From Citrifermentans bemidjiense Bem (lineage in GTDB: Bacteria > Desulfobacterota > Desulfuromonadia > Geobacterales > Geobacteraceae): a stretch of DNA of 64,000 nucleotides. The stretch lies in the NCBI RefSeq assembly GCF_000020725.1, contig NC_011146.1, positions 3,285,501 to 3,349,500 on the forward strand. Direction: 5' to 3'. Position 1 is the stretch's first letter, and every line of letters begins with the position of its first letter. Both the position numbers and the translations under genes were made by a program. Shown one piece after another: positions 32,645 to 41,523 of the stretch. The notes beneath the pieces were generated by a model that saw only the letters and a list, made by a program, of their open reading frames with translations, searched no databases and was not told the DNA's origin.

Positions 32645-32906
32645 TCAAAAGCCCGATCAGCGTCATCAGCCCCAAGTCGCCGCGGGAAACGTGGAGCATC
32701 TCTTTACCCTGCCTGGCCCAGCAGATCGAGAACAACACAGGGAGGGAAAATACGAGCCGGAAGAATCCGATCGACAGGGGATTGGTCGAAGCCAGGTGAT
32801 AGATGGTTTTGGTGGAAATGCCGACAGTGCCCCACAGGACTGCGGCAAGCATAATCAGAAGTAGCCCGCGGCGCGACTCGGCGCGGGCAGCGTTTATGGA
32901 CTGCAT
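32645..32906 (-). pseudogene. 5-prime fragment of an EamA transporter gene
   Basis: Encodes the first ~87 residues (MQSINAARAESRRGLLLIML to GLMTLIGL) of the transporter whose complete copy is at 38849-39826, then runs into RAYT end repeats. It keeps the start codon and upstream sequence but lacks eight of ten membrane helices. Confidence 0.88.
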
Positions 32907-33140
32907 GGGAAATCTCCTTGAAACTCAGTTGAAAGGGAACATCTGAGATCAAGGCAGTAAGGCGCAACTCTAGTGGGAACGCAGTACGCGAACTGGAGGG
33001 GGTAACCGGCCAGACTGCCTTGTTAGGCGAGAATGGCTGAGGGCGGGGGTAATATGCTGGAGAAGGGATAGTACATGCCGACGTATATAGCAACAGCCGG
33101 TGCCGGTTGTCAAAGAGATTCTCGGTCCACAGCCCCTAAC

Positions 33141-33268
33141 TGCATCGCACACGGATTTAAGGCGAAAACAAAAACGATAACTGCAGATTAACACCCTGCA
33201 AAATCTTACATCTTTAGTTGTTTCTACCTGCCGCTATCCGTTGTTTCCGTTGAATCCGTGTGCGTGCC
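33141..33268. repeat. Palindromic dispersed element, copy 1
   Basis: Outer arms GCATCGCACACGGATTTAA and TTGAATCCGTGTGCGTGCC are inverted repeats, with inner ATAACTGCAGATTAA and GCTATCCG words. Related copies lie at 40061-40189 and 55817-55935. Confidence 0.7.
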
Positions 33269-33289
33269 GTTGATCTTGCGCTACCCTGG

Positions 33290-33345
33290 ATTTCAGGGGA
33301 CACAATACCTATGGATTTCCGGGACACAATACCTATAATTTTGCA
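33290..33345. repeat. Paired REP-like sequences GGGACACAATACCTAT
   Basis: Two copies 24 bases apart (AGGGGACACAATACCTATGG and CGGGACACAATACCTATAA). A third, inverted copy (AATAGGTATTGTGTCCCCGG) is at 45962-45981. They flank a RAYT fragment of a second family. Confidence 0.75.
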
Positions 33346-33393
33346 ACACATGAGGGACAGAAGATTGGTCCCCCGACTTCCGTGCCACACCAC

Positions 33394-33615
33394 TCATTTC
33401 TGCGGTTTCGCCGGCCTACCAGGATGACCTTTACTGAGGTCCCGTCCCGTAATCGCTTCCATTCTTTCTAGAAAGTTCTGACTTCCCACAGGCCTGCCAG
33501 TCTTTACTCCAGCTCGAACTCTGTCGCTTGCCTCAGCATCCTCTTCTTGAAGCAATTCGCCCCAGTCCTTCACCAGTCCTAGCAACGTCGGGTAGAGGAC
33601 GTCGCTGATCATCAC
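33394..33615 (-). pseudogene. C-terminal fragment of a RAYT-family transposase
   Basis: About 70 residues (LYPTLLGLVKDWGELL, then KTGRPVGSQNFLERMEAITG and HPGRPAKPQK) match the C-terminal end of a REP-associated transposase with the typical TGRPLGS-x-FL and GRP motifs. The Y1 catalytic domain is gone; upstream sequence turns into an oppositely oriented IS21 remnant near 33620. Confidence 0.7.
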
Positions 33616-33624
33616 CAGGAGAAC

Positions 33625-33822
33625 GGCCACAGGTTTTCGGCGACGGCAAGATGACCACGGCACTCCTGGACAGGGTCACTCAGCACTGCAAGATCATCGA
33701 ACGGGAAACGATAGCTGGAGAATCAAGACCAGAATCAAGAACTGAAAACTGCTACCTGGGGTGGGTCAATGTTGGACGCGGATGGTGGGTCAACTTTCAA
33801 AGCGGATTGACACCCTGCGTGG
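33625..33822 (+). pseudogene. IS21-family istB 3-prime remnant with terminal end
   Basis: [22 protein letters not shown] is the C-terminal part of an IstB ATPase. The frame then degenerates, and GTGGGTCAACTTTCAAAGCGG with GATTGACACCC at about 33785-33815 resembles an IS21 right end. All upstream parts of the element are missing. Confidence 0.72.
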
Positions 33823-33823
33823 G

Positions 33824-34762
33824 CTAACTCTGTAGTAACGGGAGCCAGAGAAAAGGTGAAATCGCAGCGATTTTCGTAATGTCAACAATCGCGCCAAGGA
33901 GTGACCTGATTTTGTCGTCATTGCACTTCTCCTGCTTTATAGCGACGGTAATTCTTCTAAAATGATTGAATCCCTCGATGCTATGCGCCACAAGCCGTCT
34001 CTTGTCTAGATGATCTACAACAAGGGCTTTAGAAACAAAAGCGATCCCCTGTCCAGTAAGCACAGACTCTATCATGAATTTCATATCATCACATACTATC
34101 ACTCCCTTGAAATCGCTCAGTTGCAGAGAGCATTTATTCAGGTTTTCGGAAAGCATATCCCTGCAACTGCAGCCTTCGACACGGGCGATTATCCGGTTAT
34201 CAAGCAACCAGGAGAGCGGGGAGTCGTATGAAGTAAGCTCCGGAGCACTGTTACTGATAAAAACCATCTCATCGTCAGGGAGTTCAAATGTTTTGAGACC
34301 GGAGAAATCAAGATTACCGTTGTGCTCAATCGCAGTGATATCGAAAAAGCCGCCTTTCAAACCATCCAGCAGCGCTTTCGGGTGTTGAACAAGAATCTTA
34401 AGATTTGCACCTTCGGAATGAGACAGAAAAGAATTATTCATGATGTTCGACATATGATTGACAGCGAACGCGACAGTGGTGCCGATGGACAGCGTCCGAT
34501 CCCCTCCCAAATTCGCAACATCCTCAATGAGATCATCTTCGAGTTGCACAATCCGCTCAGCCTTTTTTAAAACCCGCAGGCCCATATCCGTGGGCATCAG
34601 CTCTGTTCCGGAGCGATCGATCAGGCGCCCCCCGAAATGGTCTTCGAGAAACTTGACCCGGTGGGAAACCGCCGACTGGGTCACGTTAAGAGCAGTAGCA
34701 GCTTTGGAAAAGCTCTTTTCCCGCAATACCGTAATGATTGTTCGTAGATACTCGATGTCCAT
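33824..34762 (-). CDS. LysR-family transcriptional regulator
   Basis: A 312-residue regulator: N-terminal winged helix ([47 protein letters not shown]) and a periplasmic-binding-protein-like effector domain (from about residue 90). Codon use and GC are lower than in neighbouring core genes. The C-terminal residues (FLWLPLLQS) end one base beyond an IS21 remnant, so the natural end may have been altered. It is divergent from the octahaem cytochrome gene and is the obvious candidate to control it. Confidence 0.88.
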   Translation of the reverse strand: MDIEYLRTIITVLREKSFSKAATALNVTQSAVSHRVKFLEDHFGGRLIDRSGTELMPTDMGLRVLKKAERIVQLEDDLIEDVANLGGDRTLSIGTTVAFAVNHMSNIMNNSFLSHSEGANLKILVQHPKALLDGLKGGFFDITAIEHNGNLDFSGLKTFELPDDEMVFISNSAPELTSYDSPLSWLLDNRIIARVEGCSCRDMLSENLNKCSLQLSDFKGVIVCDDMKFMIESVLTGQGIAFVSKALVVDHLDKRRLVAHSIEGFNHFRRITVAIKQEKCNDDKIRSLLGAIVDITKIAAISPFLWLPLLQS

Positions 34763-35178
34763 AGTTTCGCTCTCTCCTGCCGTGGTTCCAAAATTTGCAA
34801 CCTTTCACCCGAAACGGCCAATGAACCTTCGTAATGGATACATGAAAATTATTGATACAGAAACCTCTCCTTTGGGTGATTTCGCACTAACCATTCAGCC
34901 GATCCGCAGCTTTGTAGATACTGTGAATTTGAAACCTCGCCCACAGAGGCCTCAAAAAGCTTTGGCATTGTAAATGTAATATTAGCTACGACAGACTTAA
35001 TCAGAAAAGTATTAATTTTGATATGAGCAAGATTCATACCCTCATATTCCAATAATTGCATACTACGTTATCAATGGCAATGACAAAACCCGCTCCATTA
35101 GGGGATGCAAAGCCACAAGCCCCGGACCCTCCAGGAGGTTCTGGGTTGCAGGTGAAACCAAAAAAGGAGGAAGGACAG
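34763..35178. other. Divergent regulatory region between LysR and octahaem cytochrome genes
   Basis: A 416-base AT-rich spacer. It must hold both promoters; no sigma-54 or riboswitch signature was recognised. A small inverted repeat CCTCCAGGAGG is at about 35127-35137, near the cytochrome leader. Confidence 0.4.
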
Positions 35179-38100
35179 ATGAAGAAACAGCAGAAGACGC
35201 TGCTAACGGCTCTGTCGGTATGTGCCTTCGCCTTTGCCGCGGCCGCAGGAGCGGACCTGGCAAAAGCGTCGACGTACCACAAGACCGATTCAGCAGGGGC
35301 AGTACCCCTCAAAGACCGGACGGGGAATCTGATACCGGTCGGCAGCACCACTCCGTACAGCCCGGAAAAAACCTGTGGTACCTGCCACGACACCAGCCTC
35401 ATAACCCAGGGGTACCATTTCCAGCAGGGGAAAGGGTTCTCAAACAGCGACATTAGAGTATCGGACACATACAATACCGCGAAGCCCTGGCTTCTTTCAG
35501 ACGGTATGTATGGAAAGTGGTGACCGCCGTCTTCGGACTCGAGCCAGTTGGCTCGGAAGAGCAATACCAGCAGCACCCAGATGGACAAGACCTCTTACTT
35601 CTTTACCGCCAACTGCGGCGCCTGCCACCCCGGTGGCGCGGCTACGCAATATGACCGCAATGGTAACCTCTACTTCAATAGAACCACCAACCTCTTCGGT
35701 TATCTCGGCGGCGTCGCGGCACTGACGGATCCGGCCGCCAAGCTGGATGGCGACTACGGATTCATCAACCCCAGCACCGGAGTGCCAGGAACGGCAGCAT
35801 GGAGCAAGACCGGCATCATGGAACCGGACTGCCTCATGTGCCACATGAACAAGTACGACACGACCACAAAGACAGTCGTCGATGCCACGAAAAACTATGT
35901 GGTATTCAACAACAACGACATGGGCGCAAGCTGGCACAAGCGTGCCGCCACAGCCCGCGGTATCTCGGTTGCGGGCGTTGCCAACTTCGATTCGGCCGCG
36001 ACTCTTGGCGCCGGATGGGGGCAGGTAACCTACGCCACCACCGTTGCTGACGGCACACCACCGATGGCAACGGCAATTACCATCAACTACGGCCTCGGCA
36101 CCACCGCCGGCACCCTTGTTGCCGACAGCGGCAATAATTATGTGATTCCGACAGGCGTCATCGGCGCTGCCGGGAACGCCAACTGCCGCGGCTGCCACAC
36201 CTCTCCCGACGGCAAGAAGTCGGGGCGCACCACCCTTGCCACCACCGACGTCCACTCGGCCCTGGCCTGCACCCGCTGTCACGCAACCCCCAATACGGGG
36301 ACAAAGGACTCCCTCGGTGTCGCGACGGGGAACACCCACCAGGTTGGCAAGGGGAACATCACCATCGGCACCATCCGCAACGACCTGGATAATACGGTGA
36401 AAAGCTGTGAAAACTGCCACCTCGATGGTGGTGACGCCGCAGCGCCGAACCCGTCCGCGGCACACCTCAACAAGGTTCCAGGTTCCCACATGAACTTCCT
36501 GAACTGTCAGGTATGCCATATCCGCTTCGTCAGTGCCGGCAGCACGACTGCACCGACGATTCCGGAGCAGGTGATCGAGATGGCTTCCAACGGCACCCAG
36601 AACATCTCGAAACTGAACGCATACCTCGGAACCGACCCCCTCGACCCCACAAAGAACCTCGTCGATCTGACCGGCCAGCCCTTTCGCTGGTACCCCGGCC
36701 TCAAGTGGTGGGGTAACAAGATCACCACCGTCAAGCCCCTCTACACCGCATGGTTCGGGGAATGGATCAGCGGAGAGGGTAGTGCAGCGGTGATCAGGCC
36801 GATTAATCTTCGGCTTGTTCGCAAGGGAATGACGGACCAGTACGCCCAGAATGTGGCCCGACTCGCGTCGCTGCCGCTGACTGCGGGGACGCAGGTTGCC
36901 AACGGGGCCCCTATCCTGCATAGGAAGGAGGAGATAAAGGCGGCTCTTGTGAGAATGAGCACTGTCACTGACACTGCCGGCACCTCCAACGACAAAATCG
37001 CCACCAGACCCGTCCTGGTCCGCGCCGACAAAGTCTATTTCCTGAACGCCGCAGGCGAAGTCGAGTATTTCGAGAGCACCGTTGCAGAAAGCCATGACTT
37101 CGCAGTGAATCACAACGTCGTTGCGAAGCGCGACGCGGCTAACCCAGTCGTCAAACCTGGTCCGTACGGTTCCGGCGGTTGTACGGACTGCCACGGGAAC
37201 AGCTCTCCATTCTTCCATGGAATGCAGCTCGCGGAGCCGGCCCAGTACGATTATCTGGACGAAGCAGGCACCGTTGCCAATACGAATGCCGGCAAGCCGA
37301 TCTATAAGCCGCACTACAAGACCATGGGCTATACGGAGTTCAGGGCCAAGCAGCTGACAGCAGACATCGTCCCGGCGATCACCCGGGTTATTGGGCAAGG
37401 GAGCGTGGCGGTCAGCGAGGGAGCCAACAGCTGCACCACCGCCGGCGGCAATGAATGCGCCATCGGTGCTACACCCGCCTCCGATGTTACCTTTACCGCG
37501 ACTTCGGCACCTGGACAGGCGTTTGTGAAATGGTCAGGGTGTACACCGTCACAATCGGATCCCCTTTCCTGCACGGCCAATGTCGGCACACCGGCATCTG
37601 GCGCAGAAAACCGCGGCATCCTGGTAACGGCGACATTCACTGAGCCAGCAGCCCCCGCGCCGCCGCCGGCAGTCACAACTTTTACCCTTTCCGCTTCATC
37701 GGTCACTGTCGGCGGCACAAAGGGCGGCACACTTGGAGCAACATCAATTGACGTTGCATCAGGAAGTGACTATTTCATCAGTGTCCGCCCTGAAGCCGGC
37801 TACACAGTAACGGCTGCCACCGTTGACGGTGCGGATGTACTCGGCGTCGTACGCGCAGACGGCGGCTATCCGTTCACAAACATAACAGCAGCCCACACTT
37901 TTGTGGTGACTTTCACTGCAGACGAGGCATACACCGTTACTGTCGGGGCAACTAGCAACGGCACCGTGACTCCAGGCACCGAGTCGATAGTAAAAGGGAA
38001 AAGTGCCACCTTCTACTTCACCCCTGCAGCCGGCTATGCTATCCGCGACGTCAAGGTTGACGGCACATCTGTTGGGACTCCCAGCTTTTTCACCTTCGCA

Positions 38101-38634
38101 GATGTGGCGACAAACCACAGCCTTGATGTTACTTTCGGCAATGCCGTCACCTTGGCCACCACCGTCACCAATGGCAGCGTCAAGATCAACGGTACGACGG
38201 CAACCGCCAGTACTTCGGTTGCCTCTGGCTCCAAGCCTCAGATTGACGTGGTGCCAAACGCCCACTACAAACTGTACCGACTCCAGGTCGGTGGTATCAA
38301 TGTCACTGGCAGCGCAGTTAAGAATGCCGATGGCTCATATACCTATGCACCGGCCAATGCCATGCTTGCAAACACCACAATCAGTGCCACGTGCTCTGCA
38401 ATCTACTGGGCGCTTAACGGCACTGCGGGTGCAAACGGAAGGATAGGCGTCAGCTCTACCCAGATCATGGATGGCAATAGTTACTTTATAAACATAACGC
38501 CAGACAGCGGTTACAAGATCGAAACCGTGACTGACAATGGAACGGATGTAACGACGCAGGTTAGTAATGGCGGGTATAATGTCGCCAACATTACAACAAA
38601 CCATGCAGTAGCGGTAACTTTCGTAGCGAAATAA
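35179..38634 (+). CDS. Octahaem c-type cytochrome with C-terminal beta-repeat domains; in-frame UGA at codon 115 (possible selenocysteine)
   Basis: Read through one internal UGA (35521-35523), this frame gives 1,151 residues: signal peptide (MKKQQKTLLTALSVCAFAFA), eight CX2CH haem motifs (CGTCH at residue 66, then CGACH, CLMCH, CRGCH, CTRCH, CENCH, CQVCH, CTDCH at 668), and from about residue 735 a chain of InlB-like bacterial repeats (GYTVTAATVDGADV, GYAIRDVKVDGTSV, GYKIETVTDNGTDV). An AAAAGGAGG site sets the start. The UGA falls in MYGKW-UGA-PPSSDSSQLARK; in related Geobacter cytochromes I recall a cysteine there. One haem motif lies before and seven after the UGA, and no other stop or frameshift occurs. 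If not recoded, the product is a 114-residue monohaem fragment. Confidence 0.8.
35521..35559 (+). promoter_or_regulatory. In-frame UGA followed by SECIS-like hairpin
   Basis: After UGA (35521-35523), CGAGCC (35540-35545) pairs with GGCTCG (35550-35555) around the loop AGTT, with a lower helix CTTC (35531-35534) / GAAG (35556-35559) and a 5-prime bulge GGACT. The loop begins 22 bases after the UGA and has G in its second position, both within the rules described for bacterial SECIS elements. Function is inference. Confidence 0.45.
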
Positions 38635-38651
38635 ATCGGACCGAAGAAGCA

Positions 38652-38684
38652 GAAGGCCTCCGGAAAATTTCCGGAGGCCTTTTC
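38652..38684 (+). terminator. Rho-independent terminator after the octahaem cytochrome gene
   Basis: AAGGCCTCCGG / CCGGAGGCCTT stem with an AAAATTT loop followed by TTTTCC. Confidence 0.9.
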
Positions 38685-38722
38685 CAGAGGTCTTCACGCA
38701 TTACACCCCACCCAGGCAGATT

Positions 38723-38754
38723 GGGCATCGGGGGCATCGGGGGCATCGGGGGCA
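38723..38754. repeat. Tandem 9-base repeat
   Basis: GGGCATCGG is repeated three times plus a partial fourth unit, in the spacer between the cytochrome terminator and the EamA gene. Confidence 0.85.
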
Positions 38755-38848
38755 GGCCAGACATCCGGACATTTAAAGCATGCTTTATCCTCGCCCCCCC
38801 CCGCCACAGCGACCCCGGTGCTTAATGTCACCGGAGTCGCTGTATTTG

Positions 38849-39826
38849 CTATCTCAAGACCTCCGCTCTGACCGTCGCCCTCCCCGCCTTTCGCATGGGT
38901 GCCGTGGCACCCAGATACAACAGCAGCAGTGATCCCCCCAGTAAGGCGATCCCCAGAAACCCCACGGGGGTGAAACGCTCACCGAAGAGGAACCAGGCCA
39001 GCATAGTCGCCACCATAGGCTCTAGAAGGGTGCTGATGCTGGCTGCCGTTGCCGAAGTGGAACGCATTCCTTTGAAGAAGAGAACGTAGGCGAGAGCTGT
39101 CGGTATCGTGCCTAGGTAGACGAGCAACACCCAGGCTAGAGGGGTGTAGGTCATTACCATGTCTTTTGCGAAACCGAAGAGCACGGCGGCACCCACGCTG
39201 AAGCTGATGGCGAGGGACTGAAAAGGGTCGCGGTGCGCGGCCAGTTTCTGTGAGATAAGGGTGACCAGCCCATAGCTGAAGGCGGATACCATGGCCAGCG
39301 CAATGCCACCGGTGTCCGCTCCGGTTAGCCTAAGGGGACAGGCACCTTGCGGAGCCAGTCCCCTGTCCTGGAACAGAACCAGGACAGCCGTGCCGGATAG
39401 AGCACCTACAAGGGCTACCAGCGTCGACCTGCTAGGTCTCTTCCTGGTGAATGCGACGGTGATGACGGCGACCATGACCGGCGCCGTGCAAAGAGTAACC
39501 ACTGTCGCGACCGCTACCCCGGTACGCGCAACGGCGCCGAAGTAGCAGACCTGGTACAGCGCGGTCATAAGCCCGATCAGCGTCATCAGCCCCAGGTCGC
39601 CGCGGGAAACGTGGAGCATCTCTTTACCCTGCCTGGCCCAGCAGATCGAGAACAACACAGGGAGGGAAAATACGAGCCGGAAGAATCCGATCGACAGGGG
39701 ATTGGTCGAGGCCAGGTGATAAATGGTTTTGGTGGAAATGCCGACAGTGCCCCACAGGACTGCGGCAAGCATAATCAGAAGTAGCCCGCGGCGCGACTCG
39801 GCCCGGGCAGCGTTTATGGACTGCAT
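38849..39826 (-). CDS. EamA-family (drug/metabolite transporter) permease
   Basis: A 325-residue inner-membrane protein with ten predicted helices in two EamA repeats. The first repeat begins GLLLIMLAAVLWGTVGISTKTIY and ends near VALVGALSGTAVLVLF; the second runs from GIALAMVSAFSYGLVTLISQK to LGIALLGGSLLLLYL and contains the conserved LEPMVATMLAWFLFGE segment. Substrates of the family include amino acids and other small metabolites; none can be assigned. Its 5-prime quarter and upstream region are duplicated at 32645-33286. Confidence 0.9.
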   Translation of the reverse strand: MQSINAARAESRRGLLLIMLAAVLWGTVGISTKTIYHLASTNPLSIGFFRLVFSLPVLFSICWARQGKEMLHVSRGDLGLMTLIGLMTALYQVCYFGAVARTGVAVATVVTLCTAPVMVAVITVAFTRKRPSRSTLVALVGALSGTAVLVLFQDRGLAPQGACPLRLTGADTGGIALAMVSAFSYGLVTLISQKLAAHRDPFQSLAISFSVGAAVLFGFAKDMVMTYTPLAWVLLVYLGTIPTALAYVLFFKGMRSTSATAASISTLLEPMVATMLAWFLFGERFTPVGFLGIALLGGSLLLLYLGATAPMRKAGRATVRAEVLR

Positions 39827-40207
39827 GGGAAATCTCCTTGAAACTCAGTTGAAAGGGAACATCTGAGATCAAGGCAGTAAGGCGCAACTCTAGTGGGAAC
39901 GCAGTACGCGAACTGGAGGGGGTAACCGGCCAGACTGCCTTGTTAGGCGAGAATGGCTGAGGGCGGGGGTAATATGCTGGAGAAGGGATAGTACATGCCG
40001 ACGTATATAGCAACAGCCGGTGCCGGTTGTCAAAGAGATTCTCGGTCCACAGCCATTAACTGCATCGCACACGGATTAAGGCGGAAACAAAAGCGATAAC
40101 TGCAGATTAAGACCCTGCAAAATCTTACATGTTTAGTTGTATTTCTACCTGCCGTTATCCGTTGTTTCCGTTGAATCCGTGTGCGTGCCGTTGATCTTGC
40201 GCTACCC
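39565..40207. repeat. 640-base direct repeat, copy 2 (matches 32645-33286)
   Basis: Covers the first part of the EamA gene and ~380 bases upstream. Differences from copy 1 are scattered single bases and a few one-base indels. Confidence 0.9.
40061..40189. repeat. Palindromic dispersed element, copy 2
   Basis: GCATCGCACACGGATTAAG and TTGAATCCGTGTGCGTGCC are inverted arms of an element also seen at 33141-33268 and, in more regular form, at 55817-55935. Confidence 0.7.
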
Positions 40208-40305
40208 CAGTTAAAAGAATTGCTTGTTGGAACTGAGAGAGAAAAGGTGCTACACTGCGAGCCCGCAACGTGGTAGGCGCCACCTTCTGAGCTGCTGGCA
40301 AGTTC

Positions 40306-40346
40306 ACCCACCCCCTGCCCCCTCCCGTCAAGGGAGGGGGAGAGCT
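40306..40346. repeat. GC-rich palindromic intergenic repeat
   Basis: CCCTGCCCCCTCCC, short spacer, GGGAGGGGGAGAG; same family as 23440-23483. Confidence 0.65.
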
Positions 40347-40427
40347 GGGAAGTGCTTGATTCAGATAGTGCAAAGAAGTAACCGGATAACGCTGGATAAA
40401 TCGCTGCAAAGAGAGATATCGCCTGAC

Positions 40428-40946
40428 ATGTTCCAAGACGTAGATTTCACGTACCGCCCCATAGGCCTTTTGCGTTCTCCCTATTCCCGCCGCATCGACG
40501 CCCCGCACCAAAGCACGATTACCGAAGGGACCCACACCGGCGAACTTGCCGTCGCCACCCTGGAACTCCAGGAATGGCTTGACGAAGAAACCATCCGGGA
40601 CCTGAGCGGCTTTGACAGGCTCTGGCTCATCTTCGCCTTTCATCTGAGCGAGGGGTGGCGAAGCTCTGTGAAACCTCCGCGCGGAGGGCCAAGACGCGGG
40701 GTTCTGGCAACCCGCTCGCCGCATCGCCCCAATTCCATAGGGCTCTCGGCGGTGAGTCTGGTGAAGGTCGAGGGAAAGACTTTGCACCTGCGCGACGTCG
40801 ACCTCCTAGACGGCACGCCTGTGCTGGATATCAAACCGTACGTCCCCTACGCCGACGCCTTTCCCGACTCGAAAGCAGGTTGGATTGACGAACTGGATGA
40901 AAAGGTAGGACGGTATTACGCACCGGGTCCGCGAAAGCCGCGGTAA
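40428..40946 (+). CDS. trmO: tRNA (N6-threonylcarbamoyladenosine37-N6)-methyltransferase TrmO
   Basis: A 172-residue TsaA/YaeB-family protein that methylates t6A37 of threonine tRNAs using S-adenosylmethionine. The family's signature is clear: PIGLLRSPYS at the N-terminus, LSGFDRLWLIFAFH, then RGVLATRSPHRPNSIGLSAVSL, and DVDLLDGTPVLDIKPYVPYAD. Length is that of the short bacterial/archaeal form without the C-terminal extension of E. coli TrmO (235 residues). ATG 40428 with AGAGAGA upstream was chosen; longer in-frame starts run into the repeat region. Confidence 0.92.
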   Translation: MFQDVDFTYRPIGLLRSPYSRRIDAPHQSTITEGTHTGELAVATLELQEWLDEETIRDLSGFDRLWLIFAFHLSEGWRSSVKPPRGGPRRGVLATRSPHRPNSIGLSAVSLVKVEGKTLHLRDVDLLDGTPVLDIKPYVPYADAFPDSKAGWIDELDEKVGRYYAPGPRKPR

Positions 40947-41029
40947 CTGAATCCATTCCGGTTCCCTCTGCAGTCTTCGGCCTCCACTCACTGATGCCAA
41001 TACTCTTGCGTGTGCGGTGATTATGCCTC

Positions 41030-41058
41030 GTATTCACCGCATAATCTGCGGAGAATAC
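41030..41058. repeat. Inverted repeat in the trmO downstream spacer
   Basis: GTATTCACCGCA and TGCGGAGAATAC pair at 11 of 12 positions around TAATC. No U-run follows, so it is not a typical terminator. Confidence 0.6.
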
Positions 41059-41108
41059 GACATGGCTGGCAATGACAAGGGTCCAGAAGACGGGAGAGTG
41101 GAGGACGC

Positions 41109-41147
41109 AACAAAGGCACTTAGCTAATCAGCCAAGTGCCTTTGTTT
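41109..41147. terminator. Bidirectional terminator, identical to that of tRNA-fMet (copy 1)
   Basis: AAAGGCACTT and AAGTGCCTTT form the stem; the loop is AGCTAATCAGCC. The 35-base sequence, loop included, is repeated exactly and in the same orientation at 46022-46056. Confidence 0.88.
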
Positions 41148-41156
41148 TTGCCCTCC

Positions 41157-41438
41157 CTACTGCGGCGGCTGCTCGGCGGGGGGAGTATGCGGTACCCAGT
41201 TGCTGCCGTCGAAGATGTACTCGATGTTGCTGGTGCTGTCCACCCAGATCATGCCCACTAACGCCTTGGGCGGAGCGGTGTCGCTCACCACCTTGCCGCT
41301 TGGCGGCAGCGACGGGAGGTCGCTTTCCGTGGCCAGCGTCGTCCCCCCGGGTACCGGTTCCGCAGCGCACACCGTGGCCCACAACAACAGAGTTCCCATA
41401 AAGCCGGACGCAATCAAGATCGTCACAAACCGTTTCAT
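41157..41438 (-). CDS. Small exported protein downstream of the 27-haem cytochrome
   Basis: A 93-residue protein with a signal peptide (MKRFVTILIASGFMGTLLLW, cleaved near CAAEP). The mature part is proline-rich, with a short segment GMIWVDSTSNIEYIFDGSNWVPH reminiscent of the W-V-D...Y-I-Y-D-G-S-x-W modules that occur in phage tail and surface proteins. Function unknown. A GAGGAGGAT ribosome-binding site precedes the ATG at 41438. It follows the cytochrome gene by 85 bases on the same strand and ends at a terminator, so it is probably the last gene of that transcript. Confidence 0.7.
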   Translation of the reverse strand: MKRFVTILIASGFMGTLLLWATVCAAEPVPGGTTLATESDLPSLPPSGKVVSDTAPPKALVGMIWVDSTSNIEYIFDGSNWVPHTPPAEQPPQ

Positions 41439-41523
41439 TCGGATATCCTCCTCAGATAGTTCCCGCTCGTAATCTCCCAGCACGGTTCGGACCTAGATCA
41501 GCGGTCCGAGCCCTCCCCTAGTC

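Larger units (their letters stand above)
32645..33286. repeat. 640-base direct repeat, copy 1 (matches 39565-40207)
   Basis: Nearly identical to 39565-40207 in the same orientation, offset about 6,920 bases. It includes the 5-prime ~87 codons of the EamA transporter gene, its upstream region and a palindromic element. The two copies enclose the LysR gene, the octahaem cytochrome and the full EamA gene. Confidence 0.9.

Noticed and set aside
35497-37398. 633-codon minus-strand open frame opposite the octahaem cytochrome
   Set aside because: Shadow frame; its low-complexity glycine/valine-rich translation has no domain, and it spans the intergenic-free interior of a clear cytochrome gene.
35548-38634. 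Reading the post-UGA part as a separate gene starting at TTG 35548
   Set aside because: There is no ribosome-binding site or signal peptide, so the haem motifs could not be matured; same frame as the upstream part argues for one gene.
38723-38754. GGGCATCGG tandem repeat as a CRISPR or origin-type iteron
   Set aside because: Units are directly adjacent, only nine bases and three copies, with no spacers, DnaA boxes or rep gene.
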